Assembly: GCA_045226015.1 (NCBI GenBank)
Contig: JBGVBY010000002.1
Span: 1 to 35,764, forward strand
Source: UBA2450 sp045226015
Lineage (GTDB): Bacteria; Bacillota_I; Bacilli_A; RFN20; CAG-826
DNA: 35,764 nucleotides
Reading direction: 5' to 3'
In this document: positions 24,117 through 32,216 of the stretch, one piece after another
Layout: the number at the start of each line of letters is the position of its first letter
Numbering within the stretch: the stretch's first letter is position 1
The notes under the pieces: model-generated
Databases searched by the model: none
What the model was told of the DNA's origin: nothing
The model's input: the letters and a program-made list of their open reading frames with translations, nothing else
Program-made: the position numbers and the translations under genes

Positions 24117-26483
24117 TTATTCATTAATAGCTCTAGCAGGGTCTTTTCTACTCGCTATCAAGCTAGGAATTAGAGCAGACACTATCGCGGTAATTAAGCC
24201 TACTCCAATCATAATCGGAGCAACCCACCATTTAAAGCCACCTAGCTCAAACGTCGTGGAACTTAATAAATAGAACTTATAATCATATATTGCTTTTTTG
24301 ATTATGGCGTTTACCGGATCGACTAGTAGTAGCGATAACAAAACAGACAAAGTACTACCTAATAACCCAGTAATTATAGATTCCGTTTCCACCATCAGCG
24401 CTATATCAATACGTCGCGCACCCATAGAACGTAATAGTCCTATCTCGTTAGTACGTTGATGAATAGACACATGAGTCAATATTCCATTTAAAACTGCACT
24501 AATAAACACCGATACACCAACAAATACATAAAGAACTGATGTCATAAGCGAAATAGCGCCATCAAACTGATCAGTAACTTTTTCTAAGTAATCGTTATAT
24601 TTAAGTGTTGTAAAGTCGACCGTGTCATCTTTGATGTATAAAGAGAAATAGTCACGAATCTGGCTTCTACTCGTAAAATCTTTAGTGAAATAATATAAGG
24701 TAGTTACTCTTTCAAATTGTCCAAAAGTAAACAAAAGTGATTCATAGACATACTCTTTGCTGTAATGCATTGATCCATACTGGACATCTTGAAACGCTTC
24801 GCCAGTCATAACATTTCTTTCAATTCCGTCTTCAAGCTGTCTTAAAACCATTGGAGAGGTATTTGAATCTTCAAGTACACGATTTAAGAACGCTGTTGTG
24901 TACATGATTCCGGTTTCTAAAAGCGGATTATTACTGTTTCGTTTTTCTCTAATAATACCGGAAATACGCAATTCATATGTTGATGATTCATATAATTCCT
25001 GATCAGTTTTTGAAGAATAGTTATATGTATCAGTTCCTGGGTCATATTCAAAATAATCTCCGACAGGAACATATTTATATGTTTTTGGTTGTTTTGTGTC
25101 TCCATCACCAACAATATCAGTAAAATCAATTTTGGTTTCACTGTAGTGAGAAGTATCAACATCAAAGCCAAGATACTTAAGATCGTTACCTGTGATTCTG
25201 TTATATGAATCAACCACTAAAAGTACTTCGTGCTCATTAGTAGGGAAGTGTCCTGCTAAACAATCATATTCACCTTGGATAAATGATTCATCATCTAAAC
25301 CTTTATAAAAGTAGTATGAAGTTGAACTAACACTCTTATAAGTTGTGTCATTAACTTGAGCAAACAATTGGAAATTAGTAACCGATGCCTTGTAGTTAAG
25401 GTAATAGTAGTCTATAGGCATCTTATCCATATAATCTAAGAAGCGATCACTCATATAATTTGAGTGCTCTTGTTTAGCGTAGTCACTCAAATCAACAAAG
25501 ACAACCGGTTCATTAGTGAAAGGAACATAATGATATTCGCTTCCTTCATACGCTGTCTTTGAATATGAATTAATTTGAACAGGATATTTTGATAACGATT
25601 TACTTTCAGTGTCAACAAAGGCGCTTTCTACACCTTTGCTGATTGATAAAATAAGTCCTACTCCAGCTAAGCCTAATGCAGAAGCAACAACTATTGCGAT
25701 AGAAGAAAATTTCTTCACAAAAATGTTCTTAAATGCCCATTTCGCAGATGTTGTATAAGGCAATCGTACCTTATTTAATTCTTTGATTTTACCGTCAGAA
25801 CTCGCTTGAATTGGGTTTGAATCACGAACAATTTTCCCATCGCTTAATTCAATAATGCGATCAGAATATGTTTCAGCGTAATCCTTATTATGTGTAACAA
25901 CAACGATGAGATGATTTTTTGACAAAGACTTCAATAATTCCATCGTCAACTTACCGTTTTTAGAGTCAAGCGCCCCTGTTGGTTCGTCCGCTAAAATAAC
26001 TGTAGGATTGCCAATTAAGGCTCTAGCAATAGCCACTCTTTGACGTTGACCACCGGAAAGAGCTTTTGGTTTGTCATATTTCTTGTCCAATAAATCAACT
26101 TTCTTTAATGCCTCATCAATTAAAGGCTCAATATCTTTAACTCTATTGATTTGAAGCTTAACAGCGACATTGTCTCTAACGTTTAGATGAGGAAGTAAGT
26201 AACAGTTTTGTAATACAATACCAACTTTGTTGTTTCTATATGAATCCCAATCCTTACCTTTAAAAGAAGAAGTATTAAGTCCATCAACAACCATTTCCCC
26301 ACTAGTGGGTTTATCAATACCACCGATAATGTTTAATAAAGTGGTTTTGCCACTACCAGAAGCACCTAAAATAGAAACAAAGCCAACTTCAGGCAACTCT
26401 AAAGACAGATTGTCTAAAGCAACAACTTCATCTTCGCTTTGTTTTCTTTTGTAAATCTTTGAAATATTTCTAAGAGAAATCAT
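24117..26483 (-). CDS. fused ABC ATPase - FtsX permease exporter
   Basis: A 788-residue single-chain transporter. The ATPase domain (about 1-225) is MacB/LolD-like: Walker A GASGSGKTT near 43, signature LSGGQRQR near 141, Walker B VILADEPTGALD near 163, H-loop VVVTHN. One membrane helix (about 262-285) is followed by a large extracytoplasmic domain (about 290-640, Tyr/Asp/Ser-rich), then three helices (about 650-785) with SMGARRIDI, the coupling region of FtsX permeases. It may export or extract peptides or lipoproteins, or act in peptide resistance. No sensor or partner permease is adjacent. No Shine-Dalgarno: TATAAT (26490-26495) ends six bases before the ATG, the spacing of a truly leaderless mRNA. 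Confidence 0.93.
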   Translation of the reverse strand: MISLRNISKIYKRKQSEDEVVALDNLSLELPEVGFVSILGASGSGKTTLLNIIGGIDKPTSGEMVVDGLNTSSFKGKDWDSYRNNKVGIVLQNCYLLPHLNVRDNVAVKLQINRVKDIEPLIDEALKKVDLLDKKYDKPKALSGGQRQRVAIARALIGNPTVILADEPTGALDSKNGKLTMELLKSLSKNHLIVVVTHNKDYAETYSDRIIELSDGKIVRDSNPIQASSDGKIKELNKVRLPYTTSAKWAFKNIFVKKFSSIAIVVASALGLAGVGLILSISKGVESAFVDTESKSLSKYPVQINSYSKTAYEGSEYHYVPFTNEPVVFVDLSDYAKQEHSNYMSDRFLDYMDKMPIDYYYLNYKASVTNFQLFAQVNDTTYKSVSSTSYYFYKGLDDESFIQGEYDCLAGHFPTNEHEVLLVVDSYNRITGNDLKYLGFDVDTSHYSETKIDFTDIVGDGDTKQPKTYKYVPVGDYFEYDPGTDTYNYSSKTDQELYESSTYELRISGIIREKRNSNNPLLETGIMYTTAFLNRVLEDSNTSPMVLRQLEDGIERNVMTGEAFQDVQYGSMHYSKEYVYESLLFTFGQFERVTTLYYFTKDFTSRSQIRDYFSLYIKDDTVDFTTLKYNDYLEKVTDQFDGAISLMTSVLYVFVGVSVFISAVLNGILTHVSIHQRTNEIGLLRSMGARRIDIALMVETESIITGLLGSTLSVLLSLLLVDPVNAIIKKAIYDYKFYLLSSTTFELGGFKWWVAPIMIGVGLITAIVSALIPSLIASRKDPARAINE

Positions 26484-26489
26484 GTACTT

Positions 26490-26495
26490 ATTATA
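26490..26495 (-). promoter_or_regulatory. -10 of the ABC-FtsX gene (leaderless spacing)
   Basis: Perfect TATAAT on minus, six bases from the ATG at 26483, with a TTTACA-like -35 at a short spacing (about 15). Transcription should start at or next to the A of the ATG. Confidence 0.5.
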
Positions 26496-26526
26496 TAACC
26501 TGATTGCTCATGTAAAAATAAAAAAC

Positions 26527-26544
26527 GACTTGGTTAACCAAATC
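26527..26544 (-). terminator. terminator of the transporter-amidase fusion gene
   Basis: Seven-pair stem GACTTGG/CCAAATC (one G-U on minus RNA), loop TTAA, followed on minus by TTTTTTATTTTTA. The stem overlaps the last bases of the stop codon at 26543-26545. Confidence 0.85.
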
Positions 26545-28675
26545 ATTTCTTACATTTATAGGATATATCGTAGTAATCTCTCCAAGGATTTATCTCTTCA
26601 AATTTCTTAGCAACGTTTAAGACTCTACTATCATCGTCTTCATTACCAATAATTTGAATACCAATCGGGACTTTGTTTTTATTTAAACCAATTGGAGTAG
26701 AAGCGCATGGATTAACAACAAAGTTAGCGATATATGTTAAGCAGAACCCGATAAGAGAATTGATTTTCTTTCCATTAATATATTCAGGTCCTTTAGTGTT
26801 TCCATCATTCGAATTAAGAACACCTGTAACCGCACTGACTGGAGAAAGGATAATATCGTATTCTTTAAACACCTCATCAAAAACTTTTTTAATGATTAGT
26901 TGATACTCATGGTATTTATTGATTTCTTTCTTACTAGTCTTAAGAGCCTTTTCATTATATTCAATAAATTCAGGTGGAACATCTCTAAGAATTGAGGTAC
27001 CAATATCCTTGTATTTCTTGTATTCGATTGATGAGTCTAGAGAAATATTTAAACACCACTGTTCAGTTAAATCATTAACGTCGATATCAAGTGGGAAACT
27101 AATTTTATGAACTGTTGCTCCTTTTTTCTCAAGAAGTTTAGCAGCGTTATACACTCTTTCCTTAACTTCTTCTTCGACTTCAAAGATTCCAAAATCGTCC
27201 GTGTATCCGACTCTCAATCCTTCGATGGAATCATCAAGTTTAGATAGATAATCAACTTTGTTATTCGTCATTTCTTTAAGTAAAATCGCTGTGTCTAAGA
27301 CAGTCTTACTTAAACAACCATTCATGCAGTAAGGGAATATATCTTGAGTTAATTCTTCTCTAACTGGTAAATCTAAGGTTTTACTACTAGCAACAAAACC
27401 AAAAGTATTGGAATAACACGCGGGAATTCTAATCGATCCTCCTGCGTCCCCTCCTTCAGCAATTGGGACTAAACCACCGCAAACAGCAGCGGCAGATCCA
27501 CCACTAGAACCACCAATATTGTATTTTTTGTTAAATGGGTTAAGAGTTGGACCATACATATAATTATCAGTCACACCTCTAAAGCCAAAGCTTGGAGCGT
27601 TGCATTTTCCAATAGCGATACCGCCTAAATTCTCCATGGCAGTGACAAAGAAGGAATCGTGTTGATCTTTACGATAAATACACTTAACTCCTCCCGCGGA
27701 ATTCCACCATCCCTTTTTACTATCAAAACAATCTTTCAACGCAAATGGAACTCCTGCAAAAGGACCAACATATTCACCTTTGTTGATTCTTTCTTCAATT
27801 TCTTTTGCCCTATTTTTTGCATATTCCACTTCTAAGTAAGTAAAGGCATTAATTCTTCCGTTATATTTTTCAATGCGTCTAAGGTAATAATCTAAAACAT
27901 ATGTAGGAGTTAAAACTTTACGATTAACTAGATCTCCTAGTTCAGAAGCAGATAAGAGTTCTAACTTATAGTTACTTCTAATGTATTCTTCTCCAACATT
28001 GTGCTCTCTCCAATATTTAACAACGCGATATCCAATAGGGGCAAATATCGCTTCACTAGCGAGCTCAACAAACGCACAGATAATAGAAGCCCCAATAACT
28101 TGTTGAATGGTCCAATTAACTTGAGTAGCACCTGGAATCATTGGTAAAAGGTAGAACGCTAAGAAAGCAAATAAGAAGTTATCTAATATTTGACCAAATA
28201 AAGTAGAAACATAACTACGGATTAAGAAAGCAATTCTTCCATTTGGATTTCTTTTAATCTTCTTACCAACAAAGATATTGATATAGTTATTGCTCAAGGC
28301 TGAAATGATAAACGCAACTGTACTGGCTAAAAGGATAGACCATTGGCTGAAGACAAAAATATCAAACGAAGGATCTTTCAATATCAAAGATATAAGAAAG
28401 AAAATAAGGCCAACAGTCATATTGACCATAATAGCGAGGAACGATAAAAAATTAGCGGCTTTCGCACCGAAGTGTTTAGTGACTACGTCTAACACCAAAA
28501 ACGCAAACCAAGAAACACATATTCCAGCGTTCAAAGCTAAATATTCTAGATTAACTAGTTGAAAGGATGATAGTAGGTTCATTCCCACTACCGATAAACA
28601 AAAAAGAATAACTACATATATTGGTATAGACCTCAATAAAAGAGTTATTCTTTGAAATAAAAAATGTTTTCTCAA
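26543..28675 (-). CDS. fusion of VUT/YhhQ-type transporter with amidase-signature hydrolase
   Basis: A 710-residue two-domain protein. Residues about 1-225 form six or so hydrophobic helices with VUT/YhhQ-family patterns: LDVVTKHFGAKAANF (D-x3-KHFG), LIRSYVSTLFGQILDNFLFAF and ASEAIFAPIGYRVVKYW. Characterised YhhQ members import queuosine precursors. Residues about 235-705 are an amidase-signature enzyme with the whole triad: K314 in PFALKD, cis-Ser S390 in GGSSGGS, nucleophile S414 in GGDAGGSIRIP. It would hydrolyse an amide in the cytoplasm; the substrate is unknown. The start is a TTG at 28675, supported by AAGGAG nine bases upstream and by the absence of any in-frame ATG before residue 31. 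The frame is continuous. Follows tRNA-Trp with no clear terminator between. Confidence 0.88.
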   Translation of the reverse strand: MRKHFLFQRITLLLRSIPIYVVILFCLSVVGMNLLSSFQLVNLEYLALNAGICVSWFAFLVLDVVTKHFGAKAANFLSFLAIMVNMTVGLIFFLISLILKDPSFDIFVFSQWSILLASTVAFIISALSNNYINIFVGKKIKRNPNGRIAFLIRSYVSTLFGQILDNFLFAFLAFYLLPMIPGATQVNWTIQQVIGASIICAFVELASEAIFAPIGYRVVKYWREHNVGEEYIRSNYKLELLSASELGDLVNRKVLTPTYVLDYYLRRIEKYNGRINAFTYLEVEYAKNRAKEIEERINKGEYVGPFAGVPFALKDCFDSKKGWWNSAGGVKCIYRKDQHDSFFVTAMENLGGIAIGKCNAPSFGFRGVTDNYMYGPTLNPFNKKYNIGGSSGGSAAAVCGGLVPIAEGGDAGGSIRIPACYSNTFGFVASSKTLDLPVREELTQDIFPYCMNGCLSKTVLDTAILLKEMTNNKVDYLSKLDDSIEGLRVGYTDDFGIFEVEEEVKERVYNAAKLLEKKGATVHKISFPLDIDVNDLTEQWCLNISLDSSIEYKKYKDIGTSILRDVPPEFIEYNEKALKTSKKEINKYHEYQLIIKKVFDEVFKEYDIILSPVSAVTGVLNSNDGNTKGPEYINGKKINSLIGFCLTYIANFVVNPCASTPIGLNKNKVPIGIQIIGNEDDDSRVLNVAKKFEEINPWRDYYDISYKCKK

Positions 28676-28684
28676 AGTACAATT

Positions 28685-28690
28685 CTCCTT
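28685..28690 (-). promoter_or_regulatory. Shine-Dalgarno fixing the TTG start of the fusion gene
   Basis: AAGGAG on minus, nine bases before TTG (28673-28675). It decides the start and so includes the first membrane helix in the fusion protein. Confidence 0.75.
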
Positions 28691-28744
28691 GGTTTTATTT
28701 TATATAGCGAAGGATTTAGAGGCCGAACTCCGCTTTTTAAAGTT

Positions 28745-28818
28745 TGGCAGGGGTAGTAGGAATCGAACCCACATTGACGGTTTTGGAGACCGGAGTACTG
28801 CCTTTGTACGATACCCCT
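28745..28818 (-). tRNA. tRNA-Trp (anticodon CCA)
   Basis: A 74-base cloverleaf with encoded CCA (28745-28747). Acceptor AGGGGTA/TACCCCT, D stem GTAC/GTAC, anticodon loop CTCCAAA, and T arm around GGGTTCGATTCC. CCA reads only TGG, in line with TGA being stop here. Confidence 0.95.
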
Positions 28819-28824
28819 AGTTTG

Positions 28825-28841
28825 CTCGGAATAATTCCGAG
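28825..28841. other. strong hairpin between yqeY and tRNA-Trp
   Basis: CTCGGAAT-A-ATTCCGAG, nearly a perfect inverted repeat, six bases upstream of the tRNA-Trp 5' end. It lacks a T-run on minus, so it may be the 5' leader structure of the tRNA precursor or a weak yqeY terminator. Confidence 0.5.
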
Positions 28842-28846
28842 ATAAG

Positions 28847-28876
28847 ATTATAAACTACGTAAGACAGAATTTACAA
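28847..28876 (-). promoter_or_regulatory. tRNA-Trp promoter inside the end of yqeY
   Basis: Minus strand -35 TTGTAA (28871-28876), 18-base spacer, -10 TATAAT (28847-28852). The -10 overlaps the yqeY stop codon. Confidence 0.65.
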
Positions 28877-29270
28877 GAGACATATCAACTTGTCCAGCGT
28901 AATTCATTTTGAAATGTTTCATGACATTAGGAACGCTTCTATCTTCTAAGGACATGATGATATCTTTAATCTCTTGTTCGCTTAATTGCTTTGGAAGATA
29001 TCCGTTAAGGACTTCTTCTTGCTTGGTGATATTGTCCGCTCTTTCGGAGTTGCCAACTTTAATATAACCTTCTTTTTCATCAGAAAGTTCTTTTAAAGTT
29101 TTTTGGATGATAGCGAGTAATTCTTTGTCTCCAATTTCTTTTCCGTTAGAACGTAATTCAACTTCTTGTAATTTGTATTTAGTTAAAACGATTGATAAGA
29201 CCGCTCTAGAGGTGGCGTCTTTATCTTTCATAGCTTGAATATTTGCGGCTTTTAATTCATCAATTAACAT
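28848..29270 (-). CDS. yqeY: GatB/YqeY domain protein
   Basis: A 140-residue YqeY-family protein: N-terminal MLIDELKAANIQAMKDKD, central RSNGKEIGDKELLAIIQKTLKE, NGYLPKQLSE, and C-terminal MKHFKMNYAGQVDMSLVNSVL, all standard for the family. The domain resembles the tRNA-binding tail of GatB, and a link to tRNA metabolism is suspected but unproven. The ATG at 29270 is chosen because of AAAGGAG seven bases before it and a promoter directly upstream; the frame is open 40 codons further up but without start signals. Next to tRNA-Trp, whose promoter lies in its last codons. Confidence 0.94.
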   Translation of the reverse strand: MLIDELKAANIQAMKDKDATSRAVLSIVLTKYKLQEVELRSNGKEIGDKELLAIIQKTLKELSDEKEGYIKVGNSERADNITKQEEVLNGYLPKQLSEQEIKDIIMSLEDRSVPNVMKHFKMNYAGQVDMSLVNSVLRSL

Positions 29271-29295
29271 ACGTATTCTCCTTTGAGGCGTAATA

Positions 29296-29324
29296 ATTAT
29301 ATGGGTTAAGACCCATTTATTCAA
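29296..29324 (-). promoter_or_regulatory. yqeY: yqeY promoter with palindromic spacer
   Basis: Minus strand -35 TTGAAT (29319-29324), 17 bases, -10 TATAAT (29296-29301). The spacer is filled by the palindrome ATGGGT-CTTA-ACCCAT (29301-29316), which could be an operator or the terminator hairpin of the preceding operon, though its T-tract is poor. Confidence 0.7.
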
Positions 29325-29326
29325 TA

Positions 29327-30028
29327 TTAGAGTAGAAAGAATAATGAGAAAGCAATTAAAAATTGAGCGAAGTAGTACGCTATAGAGCAACTAATAAGAG
29401 AAATCTTAGTGGGGTTAGATCCAAAATATGTTCGACAAAGAATAATATCCGACAACTCAAATAACACAGATCCTACAAATACTGATACCAAGTATGAAGA
29501 ATTAAAACCATTAATTGCGAGTAACGCAAAGGAAGAAGTTGGTAATGTTGAAAGGAAGAAGAAATAGAAAATTACAAATAATCTTAGTTTCTTGAAACTT
29601 ACTTTTAACACTTTCTCAATAACAAGGATAGAGGCTCCACAAAGTAAAGAAATAACAATTGGTAAAATAATCGCTATGACATTTCCTGGTACATAGAAAT
29701 TGATATAGAGGCCTATAACAAACACAAGGTGGCCAAATCCAAAGAAAAGAAGCCCAAGTAGAGTTAATAACTTGTTATATTTGGGGAAAATACGTTTTAC
29801 ACCTAAAACAACATCTCCAATAACATCTAAAGATAAAGTTACAAGCATAAACACTCCAATGTTTTGATATGAAGTATATGCAAATAGATATGCTGCAACG
29901 GCAACAAATATTAGTGATGTTAACGTTTTTATAATTGTAGTCACAGTTGAATAATGTGTGATTTTTCCGTAAATGAAAAATGACATCAACACCAATCCAA
30001 CTGCAATTAAAACTAAACTAACAACCAT
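29327..30028 (-). CDS. YhhN-family membrane protein (lysoplasmalogenase-like)
   Basis: A 233-residue protein with about eight membrane helices. Family marks of YhhN/TMEM86: TIIKTLTSL (Lys in a membrane segment), LSLDVIGDVVLG (acidic pair), FGFGHLVFVIGL (Gly-His), and VLFELSDIILC near the end (the F-x-x-SD motif). Characterised members hydrolyse the vinyl-ether bond of lysoplasmalogens, giving a fatty aldehyde and a glycerophospho head group; activity here is inferred. The ATG follows the aldehyde-dehydrogenase stop after one base (TAA-T-ATG), so translation is coupled. This neighbour could oxidise the aldehyde released. Confidence 0.82.
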   Translation of the reverse strand: MVVSLVLIAVGLVLMSFFIYGKITHYSTVTTIIKTLTSLIFVAVAAYLFAYTSYQNIGVFMLVTLSLDVIGDVVLGVKRIFPKYNKLLTLLGLLFFGFGHLVFVIGLYINFYVPGNVIAIILPIVISLLCGASILVIEKVLKVSFKKLRLFVIFYFFFLSTLPTSSFALLAINGFNSSYLVSVFVGSVLFELSDIILCRTYFGSNPTKISLISCSIAYYFAQFLIAFSLFFLL

Positions 30029-30029
30029 A

Positions 30030-31436
30030 TTACTTTAAAAATTTTTTAAACAGTTTCTTCTTTTTAGGGGTATAAGGATGCTCTCTTAAAGAGAGGTTGA
30101 AATGAGTGTGACCAAACAAAACGGTTGAAGGATGAGAGAACTCTCTAAATCCCCATTCTCCGTGATACGCACCCATCCCAGAATGTCCGGTTCCATTAAA
30201 TGGAGCGCCTTTTACCATGAGGTGAACACATACTTCATTAACACATCCGCCACCATATTGTTGGCTACTCATTACTTTCTTAGCCCATTTCTTGTTTTTG
30301 GTGAATAAATATAAAGCTAAACCGTGTTCTCTTCTACTTATCACATCAAGAAGTTCGCCAATTTTATCATCGTCAAAAGTTACTATTGGAAGAAGCGGGC
30401 CAAAGATTTCGTGTTTGACAATATCTTCATTAATATTAACTGGATAAATAATAGTCGGGTTATATTGAGAAGTTTCTTTATTACCCTCTCCACCAAAGAC
30501 GATACGATCACGGTAAAGATTAGCCTCTTCTTCAATCTTTTCATACGCTTTAGAAGAGATTAACTTTGGATACTCTGGGTTTTTATATGCACATTCGCCA
30601 ATTTGACGAATAAATTCTTTCTTCAATTCTTCAACAAACAAAGGAGCAATTTCTTTACTAACCGCTACTTGGTTAATGTTGATACAAATTTGTCCCGAAT
30701 TACAAATCTTAAAGAAGGCAATTTTTCTAGCAGCGTCTTTGATGTTCGCATCTTTTCTAACGATACACCAGTTACCATTTTCTCCTCCAAGTTCTAGAGT
30801 CACCGGAACAAGGTTCTTAGCCGCCATTTCCATGACGTGTTTGCCAACATTTGGAGAGCCGGTATAGAAGATTTTGTCTACTTTGGCTTCTAGACAATAA
30901 TCAGCAACATCATGTCCTCCATCAATAACAGTAATGTAATTCTCATCAAATGTTTCACTAACGATTTTCTTCATCACTCTAGTGCATTCACTGGATTTAC
31001 TACTTGTTTTAATTAACGCAGTGTTACCAGCAGCAATACTAGCGGCCAATACTCCAAAAGATAATAAGACAGGAAAATTAAATGGAGAAATGATTAAAGA
31101 AACACCATAGGGGAGTTTATATACTTTGGTAAATATACTTGGAAAACAGGCAAAACCAGAGAAATGTGTTTCAGGCTTGCTCCACTTTTTCAATCCTTTT
31201 AAATATTCATTGATTTCTAAGACAACAGGTCCGATATCGCAGAAATACCCTTCGGCTTCATCTCTATTCAAATCAACTTTCAAGGCAGAAATAATATCTT
31301 TTTCATATGTTATTAACGCTTGCTTAAGCTTTTTGAGTTGTTCTTTACGATATTTGATGTTTAAAGATGTTCCAGTAAGAAAAAACTCACGTTGTATATC
31401 AACAATGCGGTTGATGTCTTCTTTGGTATATGCCAT
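30030..31436 (-). CDS. aldehyde dehydrogenase, class-3-like (fatty-aldehyde type)
   Basis: A 468-residue NAD(P)-dependent aldehyde dehydrogenase. Cofactor region PFNFPVLLSFGVLAASIAAGNTALIKTSSKS; general base E215 in VTLELGGE; catalytic cysteine C251 in NSGQIC; EIFGPLLP near 340. The length (about 460) and a basic hydrophobic C-terminal tail (YTPKKKKLFKKFLK) fit class 3/AlkH-like fatty-aldehyde dehydrogenases, which can associate with membranes; the tail may do this. It turns aldehydes into carboxylic acids. AGGAG just before the ATG and TGATATAAT extended -10 at 31456-31464. Followed after one base by the YhhN-like gene, so a two-gene operon. Confidence 0.93.
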   Translation of the reverse strand: MAYTKEDINRIVDIQREFFLTGTSLNIKYRKEQLKKLKQALITYEKDIISALKVDLNRDEAEGYFCDIGPVVLEINEYLKGLKKWSKPETHFSGFACFPSIFTKVYKLPYGVSLIISPFNFPVLLSFGVLAASIAAGNTALIKTSSKSSECTRVMKKIVSETFDENYITVIDGGHDVADYCLEAKVDKIFYTGSPNVGKHVMEMAAKNLVPVTLELGGENGNWCIVRKDANIKDAARKIAFFKICNSGQICININQVAVSKEIAPLFVEELKKEFIRQIGECAYKNPEYPKLISSKAYEKIEEEANLYRDRIVFGGEGNKETSQYNPTIIYPVNINEDIVKHEIFGPLLPIVTFDDDKIGELLDVISRREHGLALYLFTKNKKWAKKVMSSQQYGGGCVNEVCVHLMVKGAPFNGTGHSGMGAYHGEWGFREFSHPSTVLFGHTHFNLSLREHPYTPKKKKLFKKFLK

Positions 31437-31455
31437 AAGATTCTCCTATAGAGAA

Positions 31456-31464
31456 ATTATATCA
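31456..31464 (-). promoter_or_regulatory. extended -10 promoter of the aldehyde dehydrogenase - YhhN operon
   Basis: TGA-TATAAT on minus, about 20 bases before the ATG, leaving a leader just long enough for the AGGAG site. No clear -35. Confidence 0.65.
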
Positions 31465-31480
31465 CATAAACAAATAAAAA

Positions 31481-31503
31481 GGACTGACACATTGTATCAA
31501 TCC
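31481..31503 (-). terminator. terminator after the acetyltransferase gene
   Basis: Stem GGACTGA/TCAATCC (one G-U on minus RNA) followed on minus by TTTTTATTTG. Closely related in sequence to the terminator at 32241-32268. Between it and the stop (31504-31571) lies AT-rich 3' leader without an ORF. Confidence 0.8.
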
Positions 31504-31571
31504 TAATCAATCAATTTGGCAGGGTTTCAGTGTTTTGATAAAGCCAAGCACTTTCGAATTTAACCCAAACA

Positions 31572-32216
31572 CTACTTTTTAAGAAGTTCTCTCAGTTCTT
31601 TTTTGCTATTTTCTAAATCGCCAGTAAGTAATGGAATCAACTTTTTGATTTCCTCTATATCTTTGTCCCACCACTTGAGTTCTAAAAGAAGATTAATGGT
31701 TTCTTGATCAAATCTATATTTCTTAATGGCTGCTGGATTACCAACTACAACAGCGTATGGCGGAACATCTTTAGCGACAACTGCGTTCGCACCTATAATC
31801 GCTCCATCACCGATATGGACACCTGGTAAGATAGTTGCGTTTTGTCCAATCCAGACATCGTTACCTACTACTGTATCACCACGATTTCCTCTATCACCAA
31901 ATGGTCTAGATAAACCTTTAAATTCATCGATTATTTCAAAAGGATAAGTAGTGAGACAATCTAACATGTGATTGGCGCCATTCATAACAAATTCCACACC
32001 TCTAGCTATAGCGACAAACTTGCCGATGATGAGTTTATCACCCATAAATTCATAATGATGAGTCACGTGCTTTTCAAATGATTCTGGACCTTCATCCATA
32101 TCATCATAGTAAGAATAATCACCTGCAATAATATTTGGTCTAGTGATTACGCTTTTGATATAGCAAAATGATTTGAATTGAGAGTTTGGATAAATTGGCT
32201 TAATTTTCTTTTCCAT
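31572..32216 (-). CDS. Vat/CatB-like xenobiotic O-acetyltransferase
   Basis: A 214-residue left-handed beta-helix acetyltransferase of the XAT class. Hexapeptide repeats run through VGNDVWIGQNATILPGVHIGDGAIIGANAVVAKDVPPYAVVVGNPA. The family marker MNGANHMLDCLTTYPFEI contains H83, matching the catalytic His (H82) of VatD. Related enzymes acetylate streptogramin A (Vat) or chloramphenicol (CatB), but many chromosomal homologues have unknown acceptors. The ATG at 32216 is chosen; an upstream GTG at 32252 falls inside the preceding terminator. No Shine-Dalgarno: TATCAT (32223-32228) ends six bases before the ATG. Monocistronic. Confidence 0.9.
   Translation of the reverse strand: MEKKIKPIYPNSQFKSFCYIKSVITRPNIIAGDYSYYDDMDEGPESFEKHVTHHYEFMGDKLIIGKFVAIARGVEFVMNGANHMLDCLTTYPFEIIDEFKGLSRPFGDRGNRGDTVVGNDVWIGQNATILPGVHIGDGAIIGANAVVAKDVPPYAVVVGNPAAIKKYRFDQETINLLLELKWWDKDIEEIKKLIPLLTGDLENSKKELRELLKK

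Noticed and set aside
28676..28744. Terminator after tRNA-Trp
   Set aside because: Only a weak GCGGAG/CTTCGC pairing with a long loop and no T-run; not convincing.
31504..31571. Remnant gene between the acetyltransferase stop and its terminator
   Set aside because: Too short, no ribosome site, no recognisable translation; only weak long-range base pairing.
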